Positions 45,365 through 53,428 of a stretch of 64,000 nucleotides of DNA are shown in pieces (positions within the stretch are counted from its first letter, which is position 1; every line of letters begins with the position of its first letter). The stretch covers positions 708,327 to 772,326 of the forward strand of contig DDKB01000017.1 in assembly GCA_002339675.1 (NCBI GenBank), written 5' to 3'. The translations under genes were made by a program, and so were the position numbers. The notes beneath the pieces were generated by a model. The model saw only the letters and a list, made by a program, of their open reading frames with translations, did not search any database and was not told where the DNA came from. Source of the stretch: Stutzerimonas stutzeri. GTDB taxonomy: Bacteria > Pseudomonadota > Gammaproteobacteria > Pseudomonadales > Pseudomonadaceae.

Positions 45365-45979
45365 TCAGGCCGCGCTCAGCATTCCTTCCTTTTCGATAAA
45401 CGCGATGATCTCGTCGAGGCCCTGGCCGACTTTCTGGTTGCTGAACACGAAGGGCTTGTCGCCGCGCATCTTGCGCGTATCGCGGTCCATCACCTCCAGC
45501 GAGGCACCGACCAGGGGCGCCAGGTCGACCTTGTTGATCACCAGCAGGTCGGACTTGCAGATGCCCGGTCCGCCCTTGCGCGGCAGCTTGTCGCCGGCTG
45601 ATACGTCGATCACGTAAATCGTCAGGTCCGACAGTTCCGGGCTGAAGGTCGCCGACAGGTTGTCGCCACCGGATTCGACGATGATCAGGTCCAGCCCCGG
45701 GAAGCGGCGATTGAGTTGCTCGACCGCTTCCAGATTGATCGAGGCGTCCTCGCGGATCGCCGTGTGCGGGCAGCCGCCGGTCTCGACACCAATGATGCGC
45801 TCGGGCGCCAGGGCCTCGTTGCGCACCAGAAATTGCGCATCCTCCTGGGTGTAGATGTCGTTGGTCACCACGGCCAGGTTGTAGCGCTCGCGAAGGGCCA
45901 GGCAGAGGGCGAGGGTCAGCGCGGTCTTGCCGGAGCCGACCGGGCCGCCGATGCCGACGCGAAGGGGTTGGGTGTTCAT
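45365..45979 (-). CDS. ureG: Urease accessory GTPase UreG
   Basis: The 204 residues have a P-loop (GIGGPVGSGKTALTLALC), the nickel-site CPH in GVETGGCPHTAIREDAS, and the G4-type motif NKVD. UreG hydrolyses GTP to drive nickel insertion into urease with UreE, UreF and UreD. The ATG at 45979 follows ggag. An unusual 874-base repeat-filled gap separates it from ureF. Confidence 0.96.
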   Translation of the reverse strand: MNTQPLRVGIGGPVGSGKTALTLALCLALRERYNLAVVTNDIYTQEDAQFLVRNEALAPERIIGVETGGCPHTAIREDASINLEAVEQLNRRFPGLDLIIVESGGDNLSATFSPELSDLTIYVIDVSAGDKLPRKGGPGICKSDLLVINKVDLAPLVGASLEVMDRDTRKMRGDKPFVFSNQKVGQGLDEIIAFIEKEGMLSAA

Positions 45980-46853
45980 GGGTGGTCTCCTCGGGATCGC
46001 AGCTGGGGTGCATCGGGGTTGATATAGGGGGATCGCCGCTGCCGGTTGGGCTGCGAGGCGATATGGGATTCGTTGGGGTGAGTTTTTTGCTCGCATGAAA
46101 ATGCTGGGCGTGTATTGGCTGTGGCCCGGGCGTCGCTGTGGGGCGCCGCGCTTTCCTCGGCAGGGACTGCAGTTTGCGCCTTGCACGGCGCGTCACTTTT
46201 TCTTGTGTGGCCAAGAAAAAGTAACCAAAAAGAAGACCACACCTGCATCCGGGTTTTGCTTCGCAAAACTTCCCTCGCTCCGGTGCTGCTCCGGGGGCCG
46301 TCGCGAAGGGACATCCATGCCGACGGCGGCCCCGACCCATCACTCCTCGCTAGGCATCCATGCCTCGCGCCCCCCTGCGCAACACCTGCGCTCGGCCTCC
46401 TGAAGGGGAGTCGAGACCGAGCCGCCTGAAAGATCGTAAACAGCGAAACAAAAGCGCTTTGCTTTGTCGCTGACAAACGGGCTATCAGGCGACGCCGAAC
46501 GCCCCTTTCAGGAGGCCGAACGGAATCGCTGCGGAGAGGGGCGAGCGGCATGGATGCCGCGAGAGCCGTGAAGGGCCATGGATGGCCCTTGCGCGGCGAC
46601 CCTCGGAGCAGCGATGGAATGAGGGCAGTCGAGCGAAGCGAGACCCGGATGCAGGGGCAAGCGTTTTTGCTTACTTTTTTCGCGTTTGAAAAAAGTGAGT
46701 CGCCCAGCAGGGCGAAACCTGAGTCGATTGACCGCAGCGAAGCGGCGCCGTATCGGGAAGTGCGTGCCAATTGCAGCCAGTTACATGCGACGTCACGGCT
46801 TGCTTCGTCGCTCTCACGACCGCATCCGAAGTCGGCTCTTCGCCTCAGGCTCC
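45980..46853. other. Non-coding gap between ureG and ureF, mostly inverted repeat
   Basis: No gene is supported in these 874 bases. Several short open frames exist on both strands but lack family character or ribosome sites. The middle is a large imperfect inverted repeat (separate entry). The first 210 bases next to ureG and the last 150 next to ureF show nothing I can assign. Confidence 0.7.
46191..46704. repeat. Large imperfect inverted repeat between ureG and ureF
   Basis: The left arm (46191-46428) and right arm (46486-46704) are diverged inverted copies of one element. Each runs from an A/T-rich cttttt...aaaaagta segment through ctgcatccggg, gctgctccg and ggcatccatgcc to ctcggcctcctgaa and gcctg. 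The 57-base centre contains the near-palindrome cagcgaaac...gtcgctg (46441-46472). The layout suggests two copies of a dispersed intergenic element inserted head to head. Confidence 0.75.
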
Positions 46854-47531
46854 TCATGACCTAAACAACCGACTGTACTGCCGCTCATGCCCCATGCTCA
46901 TCAGCGCCAGCCCAATGGCGGCGCTGCCCCAGTGCTCCGGCTCGATGGTCGTTGCGTCGTGCTGGGCCTGTTGCAGTGTGGGGAGCAACTGCGAAGTCAG
47001 GCGTTGCGCCGCCTGCTGGCCCAGCGGCAGGGTTTTCATCAACACCGCCAGCTGGTTTTCCAGCCAGCCCCAGAGCCAGGCGGCCAATGCATCCTCGGGG
47101 CTGATGCCCCAGGCACGCGCGGATAAGGCCCAGCCGAGGGCGAGGCCCGGTTCGTCGGTGCGTTGAAACAGGGCGCGGGCCGGGGCGTCGAGTTCGGGCA
47201 GGTTGTCCAGCAGTTGCTTCAGTGAATAGCCCATTTGCCGGCTTTCCAGCCGCAGCTCGCGGGTTTCGCGGCTGGCGCGATGGCAGCCGGCGAGGCGCTC
47301 CAGTTCGTCCCATTGCTCAGCCGCGGCAGCTTGGCAGTGCGCGCGCAGCAACGGGGCTTCGAAGCGCGCCAGGTTCAATAAAAGCTGGTCGGCCAGCCAG
47401 CGGCGCGCGCTGCTCTCGTCATGCACGATCTGCTGCTCGACGGCCATTTCCAGGCCCTGCGAATAGCTGTAGCCGCCGATCGGCAATTGCGGGCTGGCGA
47501 GCCGCAGCAGCGCGAAGGCAGCCGGGGTCAC
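46854..47531 (-). CDS. ureF: Urease accessory protein UreF
   Basis: This 225-residue all-helical protein has ASPQLPIGGYSYSQGLE at the N-terminus. UreF with UreD and UreG forms the urease activation complex. The GTG start overlaps the ureE stop (GTGA), so translation is coupled. Confidence 0.95.
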   Translation of the reverse strand: MTPAAFALLRLASPQLPIGGYSYSQGLEMAVEQQIVHDESSARRWLADQLLLNLARFEAPLLRAHCQAAAAEQWDELERLAGCHRASRETRELRLESRQMGYSLKQLLDNLPELDAPARALFQRTDEPGLALGWALSARAWGISPEDALAAWLWGWLENQLAVLMKTLPLGQQAAQRLTSQLLPTLQQAQHDATTIEPEHWGSAAIGLALMSMGHERQYSRLFRS

Positions 47532-48028
47532 GTGCGCACGCCAAACTGATGCAGGCGCGGCGCGTAGCTGAATTCCGCTTCGCCTGCATGGGAGTGGTGA
47601 TGGCCACCACCGTAGGCGCCGTGCTCCGGCTGGAAGGGTGCCTCGATGGCTTCGACGCTGGCACCCAGCTGCAGCAGCATGTCTTTCAACACGTAGTCGT
47701 CGAGCAGGCGCAGCCAGCCAGCGCCGATCTGCAGCGCCACGTGACGATTACCCAGGTGATAGGCGGCACGGGTCAGCTCGAATGCACTGCTGCAGGTCAC
47801 ATGCAGCAACTTTTCGGTGCGGGCCTGCACACGGACGATGCGGCCGTCTTGGGCGCGCAGACATTCGCCATCCTGCAGTGGGGGTTGGCCGCGTTCGAGA
47901 AACAGGCCAACTTCTTCCCCGGCAGTAGTGAAACAGCGTAGGCGGGATTTGCTACGCGCTTCGTAAGTCAGCGCCAGTTCGGCGTCGGCCTGTGCTTGCG
48001 CGGAGGCGCGGTGATGGATGACCAGCAT
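47528..48028 (-). CDS. ureE: Urease nickel metallochaperone UreE
   Basis: The 166 residues have the N-terminal peptide-binding domain (LTYEARSKSRLRCF), a C-terminal metal-binding domain with LGNRHVALQI, and a short His cluster GGGHHHSHAGE. UreE delivers nickel to UreG. The ATG at 48028 lies exactly 42 bases after a sigma-54-type -12 motif (separate entry). It is the first gene of ureE-ureF-(repeat)-ureG-ureJ. Confidence 0.95.
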   Translation of the reverse strand: MLVIHHRASAQAQADAELALTYEARSKSRLRCFTTAGEEVGLFLERGQPPLQDGECLRAQDGRIVRVQARTEKLLHVTCSSAFELTRAAYHLGNRHVALQIGAGWLRLLDDYVLKDMLLQLGASVEAIEAPFQPEHGAYGGGHHHSHAGEAEFSYAPRLHQFGVRT

Positions 48029-48065
48029 GGGCGAGGCGGTTCCGGTGGGACGAGACCTTGAGCAG

Positions 48066-48081
48066 AGCAAGGCCCTTGCCA
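48066..48081 (-). promoter_or_regulatory. ureE: Sigma-54-type promoter of ureE
   Basis: The minus strand reads TGGCAAG-GGCC-TTGCT, 11 of 12 positions of TGGCACG-N4-TTGCW. Invariant GG and GC are 10 bases apart. The predicted start is about 48055. The same core plus TTGCTCTGCT occurs in front of ureD at the same distance from ATG. Confidence 0.75.
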
Positions 48082-48147
48082 ACCGGCTACATCCGGCGCC
48101 ACGCGTCGCGTCAATGCACGCCATGCCAGAAAATGGCGCCTGGCGAT

Positions 48148-48164
48148 GGCACCGACATGGTGCG
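48148..48164. promoter_or_regulatory. NtrC-like enhancer site 1 upstream of ureE
   Basis: GGCACC-GACAT-GGTGCG matches 10 of 12 positions of the NtrC dyad TGCACC-N5-GGTGCA, with perfect GCACC/GGTGC halves. The centre is about 101 bases before the predicted ureE start. Confidence 0.65.
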
Positions 48165-48177
48165 TGCAAATGAGCAA

Positions 48178-48194
48178 GGCACCACCACTGTGCA
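48178..48194. promoter_or_regulatory. NtrC-like enhancer site 2 upstream of ureE
   Basis: GGCACC-ACCAC-TGTGCA matches 10 of 12 positions of the NtrC dyad. Its centre is 30 bp from site 1 and about 131 bases before the predicted start, close to the paired NtrC sites of enteric glnA. Confidence 0.55.
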
Positions 48195-48195
48195 C

Positions 48196-48696
48196 TCAGT
48201 GCAGGGCGCGCACCATATACACCGCCGGAATCTGGTAGCTGGCCAGGTTGTCGACCTGCGGCGCGTCGAGCTCGTCGTGCGCGGCGTAGCCGAGGCGCGA
48301 CCAGAAGGCTTCGGATTCCTGCACCGATACCAGCGCGGAATAGCGCAGCTGCTGGGTGCGGGCCTGCTCGAAGTTTTTGCGCACCAGCGCTGGGCCGATG
48401 CCACGCCCGCTGGCCCGGCGGGCGACGGCCAGGTCGTGCAGATAGAGGCAGTCGGCTTCGGCATGAGGCTGGAATTCGCCGTCCAGTGGGGTCACTTTGC
48501 CGACGCGCGAGTGGTAGGCGAAGAGGTAGGCGCAGACGCCCTGGTCGTCCTCGGCCACCCAGGCCAGCTGCGGACAGGCCGCCAGCCGGGCTCGGATCAC
48601 CGCTTCGTCCTCGAGGACCTCGGCGGCGTAGGATTCTTCCTGAATCGCCATCACGGCAGGAATGTCACGCGCCTGCATCGCTCTCAACTGAAACAT
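48196..48696 (-). CDS. GNAT family N-acetyltransferase
   Basis: This protein of about 166 residues has a GNAT fold. Acetyl-CoA loop residues are ARRASGRGIGPALVRKNFEQ, and YSALVSVQESEAFWSRLGY is the C-terminal core. The substrate is unknown. The start is among several adjacent candidates (ATG 48696, 48699 or 48753), and no ribosome site decides it. It lies upstream of ureE on the same strand. Confidence 0.82.
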   Translation of the reverse strand: MFQLRAMQARDIPAVMAIQEESYAAEVLEDEAVIRARLAACPQLAWVAEDDQGVCAYLFAYHSRVGKVTPLDGEFQPHAEADCLYLHDLAVARRASGRGIGPALVRKNFEQARTQQLRYSALVSVQESEAFWSRLGYAAHDELDAPQVDNLASYQIPAVYMVRALH

Positions 48697-48902
48697 CATC
48701 ACTACTCGAACGGACTCGGGCCGCCTGGCGTCCCGGGAAGGGCTGGCGATCATACGCGAGGCCGTATGACAAAGTGAGTGGCCCGACGAACCGCCGCCCG
48801 GGCCGCGTGGCCGGCGCGTCGCCTGACCACATCGGACGACTGACGAACCTGCTTTTTACGGGCATAATTCTTAGGTTGCTACCTATTGTCGCGGTCACTG
48901 CC

Positions 48903-49775
48903 TTGAACAACACTCACCGGCCCCTGCTTGGCGTCCTGCTCATCCTGGCTTCCTGCCTCACGCTGGCCAGCCACGACGGCCTGTCCAAGCATCTGACGCA
49001 GCTGTATCCCGTGTTCCTGGTGATCTGGGCGCGCTACCTCGCCCAGACCACGCTGATGTTCACGCTCTTCACCCCGCGCATGGGGCGACGGGTATTCCAT
49101 ACCTTGCGGCCGAGATTGCAGGTCTGCCGTGGCCTGAGCCTGGTCTGCGTGAGCATGCTGTTCATCAGCGGGCTGAGCTACATCCCGCTGGCCGAGGCGA
49201 CCGCCGTCATCTTCCTCACGCCGCTGCTGGTGACCATCGCTTCGGCGCTGCTCGGCGAGCGGGTCACCCGCAGCCAGTGGCTGGCGGTCGGCTGCGGTCT
49301 GATCGGGGTGATGATCATCGTGCGCCCGGGCGGCGCGCTGTTCACGCCGGCCATTCTGCTGCCCTTCGGTGCGGCGCTGAGCTTTACCGTCTACCAGCTC
49401 ATCACCCGCCGACTTGCCGCGACGGATCATCCGGTCACCAGCAACTTCATCACCAGTCTGGTGGGCAGCTTGGTGATGAGCGTGCTGGTGATCTTCAACT
49501 GGCAGACGCCGTCTCTGCATGATGCGCTGCTCATGGCGGCGCTCGGTGCCATGGCCATGAGCGGCCATCTGCTGCTGACCAATGCGTTCCGCTTCGCCAG
49601 TGCGGCCGCGCTAGCGCCGTTCACCTATTCGCAGATCATCTTCGCCGGTGTCGTGGGCCTGATCGCCTTTGGCCACACGCCGGATACCGGCGCCATTGCC
49701 GGCATGGCCATCATCATCGCCAGCGGGCTGGTGATGGCCTGGGTGCAGGGACGCCAACCGCGTCCGCGCCTCTGA
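48903..49775 (+). CDS. EamA/DMT family transporter
   Basis: This protein of about 290 residues has ten membrane helices in two EamA halves (HDGLSKHLTQLYPVF, IPLAEATAVIFLTPLLV, FRFASAAALAPFTYSQIIF). It is a drug/metabolite superfamily exporter of unknown substrate. No ATG fits the N-terminus. I use a TTG at 48903 (NNTHRPLLG), and a TTG at 48876 is also in frame, so the start is uncertain. Confidence 0.85.
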   Translation: MNNTHRPLLGVLLILASCLTLASHDGLSKHLTQLYPVFLVIWARYLAQTTLMFTLFTPRMGRRVFHTLRPRLQVCRGLSLVCVSMLFISGLSYIPLAEATAVIFLTPLLVTIASALLGERVTRSQWLAVGCGLIGVMIIVRPGGALFTPAILLPFGAALSFTVYQLITRRLAATDHPVTSNFITSLVGSLVMSVLVIFNWQTPSLHDALLMAALGAMAMSGHLLLTNAFRFASAAALAPFTYSQIIFAGVVGLIAFGHTPDTGAIAGMAIIIASGLVMAWVQGRQPRPRL

Positions 49776-49870
49776 ACGACCACGGGCGCGTCGGCATGTC
49801 CGGCGCCTTACTTATCCAGACCAGACGGGGGCGACTCGACCCCTTGCGTGCGATTCATCAGGAAAAACCC

Positions 49871-50734
49871 ATGCACCGTATTTCTCACCACACCCTGCGC
49901 AACGACTTCCGCCAGCTGCTGGCCTCTGACCGCTGCTACCACACCGCATCGGTGTTCGACCCGATGTCGGCGCGCATCGCCGCTGACCTGCAGTTCGAGG
50001 TCGGCATCCTCGGCGGCTCGGTGGCCTCGTTGCAGGTCCTGGCCGCGCCGGACTTCGCCCTGATCACGCTCAGCGAGTTCGTCGAGCAGGCGACCCGCAT
50101 CGGCCGCGTTTCACGCCTGCCGATCATCGCCGACGCCGACCATGGCTACGGCAACGCGCTCAACGTGATGCGCACCGTGGTCGAACTGGAGCGCGCCGGG
50201 ATCGCCGCGCTGACCATCGAGGATACGCTGCTGCCGGCCAAGTTCGGGCGCAAGTCCACCGACCTGATCGGCATGTTCGAAGCGGTCGGCAAGATTCGCG
50301 CAGCGCTGGAAGCACGCATCGACCCGGAGCTGGCGATCATCGCGCGGACGAACGCCGGTGTGATCGGCCTGGAAGAGGTGATCGCGCGGGTGCAGGCCTA
50401 CGAGGCGGCCGGTGCGGACGCCATCTGCCTGGTCGGCATCGAGGATTTCGAACAGCTGGAGCAGGTCGCCGAGAAGCTCAGCGTGCCGCTGATGCTGGTG
50501 ACCTATGGCAACCCTCAACTGCGCGACAACGCGCGCCTGGCGGAGCTGGGCGTGCGCATCGTGGTCAACGGTCATGCGGCCTACTTCGCCGCGATCAAGG
50601 CCACCTACGACTGCCTGCGTGAACAGCGCCAGATCGATGCGTCGGACCTGAACGCCTCGCAGTTGTCGGTCAAGTACTCGACCGCCGAGGAGTACATGGT
50701 CTGGGCCGAGGAGTACATGCAGGTCAAGGAATGA
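49871..50734 (+). CDS. Oxaloacetate decarboxylase (isocitrate lyase/PEP mutase superfamily)
   Basis: This 287-residue TIM barrel of the PEP mutase/isocitrate lyase superfamily has LPIIADADHGYGNALNV, TIEDTLLPAKFG and IARTNAG. A close P. aeruginosa homologue (PA4872, recalled) was shown to decarboxylate oxaloacetate. The ATG at 49871 follows caggaaaa. The MFS gene follows 50 bases later. Confidence 0.88.
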   Translation: MHRISHHTLRNDFRQLLASDRCYHTASVFDPMSARIAADLQFEVGILGGSVASLQVLAAPDFALITLSEFVEQATRIGRVSRLPIIADADHGYGNALNVMRTVVELERAGIAALTIEDTLLPAKFGRKSTDLIGMFEAVGKIRAALEARIDPELAIIARTNAGVIGLEEVIARVQAYEAAGADAICLVGIEDFEQLEQVAEKLSVPLMLVTYGNPQLRDNARLAELGVRIVVNGHAAYFAAIKATYDCLREQRQIDASDLNASQLSVKYSTAEEYMVWAEEYMQVKE

Positions 50735-50784
50735 CCCCAAGGCCCTGAGCGCGTCACCCCTTTTCCCTTGCCAGCGGAGATCCG

Positions 50785-51954
50785 ATGAGCCCACGCCTGC
50801 TGACCTTCATGGTGGCCTTTGCCGCGTTTCTCGGGCCCTTCACGCAGACGGTCTATGCGCCGATCCTGCCGGAGCTGGGCGAGGCGCTGCAGACCACGCC
50901 GTTCCTGATCAACCTGAGCATCTCGATCTTCACCTTCGTGCTGGCGTTCATGCAGATCGTCTACGGGCCGCTGGTCGACCGCACGGGACGCAAGCGCACC
51001 CTGCTGGCGGGGCTGACGATCTACATCGTCGCCTCGCTCGGCTGCTTTGCCTCGCAGAGCATCGAGCTGCTGCTGGTGTTTCGCGCGCTGCAGGCGGTGG
51101 GCATCGCCGCCGGCGCGGTGGTGGCGGTGACGGTGATTGGCGACCGCTTCGATGGCGCCGAGCGCGGCCGGGCGATGGGCTCGTTCCAGATGATGGTAGC
51201 GCTGGGGCCGGTGGTCGGTCCGGTGGTGGGTGGCTTTCTCGGCGAACACCTGGACTTCCACTACGTGTTCCTGCTGCTGGCGCTGGTCGGCTGCGTGGCG
51301 CTGCTGAGCAATGCAATCTGGCTTCGCGAGACCCGCCCCGCCGGCGGGCCGCCGCGGGCGTTCCACCCGGTGCAATACCTGGAGGTGCTGCGCGATCGGC
51401 AGGGGCTGGCGATCATGCTGCTGAGCTTCGTGCAGTACTACGCCTTCTATAACTACCTGGTGTTCATGCCGCGGCTGCTGGGCAGCGTCTACGGCCTGAG
51501 CGCGAGCGAGAAGGGCCTGGTCTTCCTGCCCCTGTCGATCGCCGTGGTCATCGGCAGCTTCTGCGGCGGCCGCCTGCTGGGGCGCTGGCGGGCACGCCCG
51601 ATGCTGCTGATCACGGCGCTGCTCAATGCGCTCAGCCTCCTGCTGTTTCTCGTCGTCGCGCCGCTCTCGCTCGTTGCGCTGGTGGTGGCGGTATCAGCGT
51701 TCGGGCTGTTTCTTGGCCTGTCGCTGCCGGTGCAGACCAGCCTGCTGATGGACCTCTACCAGCACAATCGCGCCACAGCAGTGGGCAGTTACAACTTCTT
51801 TCGCTTCATGGGCATGGCCACCGGGCCGGTGCTCGGCTCCTGGCTGTATCAGGACGGCCGTCTGGGCGTGCTGTACGGCTTCGCCGCAACGGCCTTCCTC
51901 CTGGCCGTCTGGCACGCACGGCTGCGCTTCAGGCAGGCCGCCCCGGGGCGCTAG
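50785..51954 (+). CDS. MFS transporter, Bcr/CflA-like drug exporter
   Basis: The 389 residues have twelve membrane helices. The MFS loop signature is GPLVDRTGRKRTLLAG, and helix 5 is of exporter type (ALGPVVGPVVGGFLGEH). The substrate is unknown. The start follows cggagatccg. The stop overlaps that of the convergent TorF-like gene by 4 bases. Confidence 0.87.
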   Translation: MSPRLLTFMVAFAAFLGPFTQTVYAPILPELGEALQTTPFLINLSISIFTFVLAFMQIVYGPLVDRTGRKRTLLAGLTIYIVASLGCFASQSIELLLVFRALQAVGIAAGAVVAVTVIGDRFDGAERGRAMGSFQMMVALGPVVGPVVGGFLGEHLDFHYVFLLLALVGCVALLSNAIWLRETRPAGGPPRAFHPVQYLEVLRDRQGLAIMLLSFVQYYAFYNYLVFMPRLLGSVYGLSASEKGLVFLPLSIAVVIGSFCGGRLLGRWRARPMLLITALLNALSLLLFLVVAPLSLVALVVAVSAFGLFLGLSLPVQTSLLMDLYQHNRATAVGSYNFFRFMGMATGPVLGSWLYQDGRLGVLYGFAATAFLLAVWHARLRFRQAAPGR

Positions 51955-52670
51955 AACAACGCCCGTTCGGCCTTGAACATGAAATAGCTTTCGCAGTAGG
52001 CGTTCTGCCCGGCATATACCCCGCACTCGCGCCCGCGCAGGTTCGAGTCGGTGTAGGACAGGTCCATGCGCAGCCCCAGCCATGGACGCGAGAGGTTCAA
52101 TGACCAGTCGTTGAACACCTCGACGCTGCCTCCCGGGTGGTACAGGGGGCTGTCCATGGAATGGCTTGCGTATTTGAACCGCAGGTCGACGTCCAGCGGG
52201 GTGACGCTGCCCAGTTCCAGCAGCAGCGTGCTATCGGTGCGCCCCGGCGAGCTGCTCAGCGCGCCGCCCAGGCGGCTGCCGGCCAGGTTGAAGCCTGCAT
52301 AGAGTTCGTGACGGTCGGCATTTTCCAGCTCGGGAAAGCTGTAGCGGATCACCCCCAGCTCGTAGCCTGGGGCGCTGTCGAAGCGATGCTGGACGTAGCC
52401 CACGTAGCTGTCGAGTTCCAGCTGGTTGCCCTCGACGATGCCCATGCTGGGCGCCCACTGGCCGACGTACCAGCCGCTGCTGTGGGTAAGGTCCAGCCCA
52501 CCGCTAAAGGTGCTGGCGGCAATTGGGTTGACCAACCCCTGCGCCATGCTTCGGGTCGGCAGGGTGCCGAGTTTGAGGTCGAATTGTCCGAGGTCGCGCT
52601 CGACGACCTCAGGCTGGCTGGCGCATCCGCTCAGCACCATGACCAGCGCCGTCAGGATCTTCTTGTTCAT
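51951..52670 (-). CDS. TorF-family (TIGR02001-like) putative porin with lipoprotein signal
   Basis: The 239 residues have the alternating hydrophobic pattern and repeated aromatic/Asp strands of a small beta-barrel (SSGWYVGQWAPSM, LDSYVGYVQHRF, GVIRYSFPEL). They end in a Phe, typical of outer-membrane proteins. The N-terminus MNKKILTALVMVLSGCASQ has a lipobox (LSGC), unusual for this family. I know no defined function. The ATG at 52670 is divergent from the DksA-type gene. Confidence 0.78.
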   Translation of the reverse strand: MNKKILTALVMVLSGCASQPEVVERDLGQFDLKLGTLPTRSMAQGLVNPIAASTFSGGLDLTHSSGWYVGQWAPSMGIVEGNQLELDSYVGYVQHRFDSAPGYELGVIRYSFPELENADRHELYAGFNLAGSRLGGALSSSPGRTDSTLLLELGSVTPLDVDLRFKYASHSMDSPLYHPGGSVEVFNDWSLNLSRPWLGLRMDLSYTDSNLRGRECGVYAGQNAYCESYFMFKAERALF

Positions 52671-52947
52671 CACCGCATCCCTGGGGGTGTGTTGGCAGAC
52701 AGCCGCAACGCGGCCACGAGCAGCAGACCCTTGGTCCGATACGTCTGGACCGGGCCTTTCGCCGCCCGACCGGAGTGCAAGGATAGACAATGAGTCTCTT
52801 TGGGGAGTCCCGCTCGTCGTTTTGACGCCATTGGATCGACGGATGGCGCCGTTGCGCTGGCGTCCCTGCCGGCTGCTGGCGCACTGAACGGCCCCGCCCG
52901 GCCACGCTCCAATGCAGAACAGCATCAGCAGAATGCCGGAGGTCGCG

Positions 52948-53214
52948 ATGGCTACGGGTTGGGCAAACGAAGGGGCGGTTCAGGATCAGATCGACAGCAC
53001 CATCGAGGACGCTGTGCAGCGGGCCCGCAGCCGGCTCGGTCACGGCGAGAGCCTGGCGCGCTGCGAGGAATGCGATGCAAAGATTCCCGAAGCGCGGCGC
53101 CAGGCGGTCCCGGGCGTGCGGCTGTGTGTGAAATGCCAGACCGAACTGGACAAGCACGAAGCGAAGTTCAGCGGCTACAACCGCCGCGGCAGCAAGGACA
53201 GCCAATTGCGCTGA
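52948..53214 (+). CDS. Short DksA/TraR-type C4 zinc-finger protein
   Basis: The 88 residues have CEECDAKIPEARRQAVPGVR followed by LCVKCQ, a C4 zinc finger of DksA/TraR type. The N-terminal part is too short for the DksA coiled coil with its acidic tip. It resembles YbiI-like proteins of unknown role. The ATG at 52948 follows a strong ggagg; an upstream in-frame start at 52912 is unlikely. Confidence 0.88.
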   Translation: MATGWANEGAVQDQIDSTIEDAVQRARSRLGHGESLARCEECDAKIPEARRQAVPGVRLCVKCQTELDKHEAKFSGYNRRGSKDSQLR

Positions 53215-53287
53215 GCGTCAGGCATGGCCGGTGCGTGGGGGTGGGCTTTGCAACGGCGCTGAACCCTGGCTGCGTGGGGCGGAGGCG

Positions 53288-53310
53288 TTCGCGAGCGAGT
53301 TCGCTCCTAC
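53288..53310. repeat. Pseudomonas REP-type hairpin
   Basis: TTCGCGAGCGAGTTCGCTCCTAC contains GAGCGA/TCGCTC around GT and the CTCCTAC tail typical of Pseudomonas REP sequences. It lies between the DksA-type gene and the kinase gene; I saw no second copy nearby. Confidence 0.6.
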
Positions 53311-53428
53311 GGGGCGGGGCGGAGCAGCCAGGCGGGGCAGGTTAGCCAGGGGCGGTCGGCCCGGTTCAGCGCGACGAACGGCCCGTGATAAAGTGCTTGC
53401 CCTCTACAGGCGCGGCGATGACACCTGC

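Noticed and set aside
46115..46429. Open frame of about 104 codons in the ureG-ureF gap, and similar frames on the other strand
   Set aside because: It lies in an imperfect inverted repeat, has no family character or ribosome site, and mirrored frames appear in both arms.
48191..48203. Perfect palindrome TGCACTCAGTGCA at the end of the acetyltransferase gene
   Set aside because: It overlaps the stop codon and the second NtrC-like site; its half-site spacing does not fit NtrC and it could be chance.
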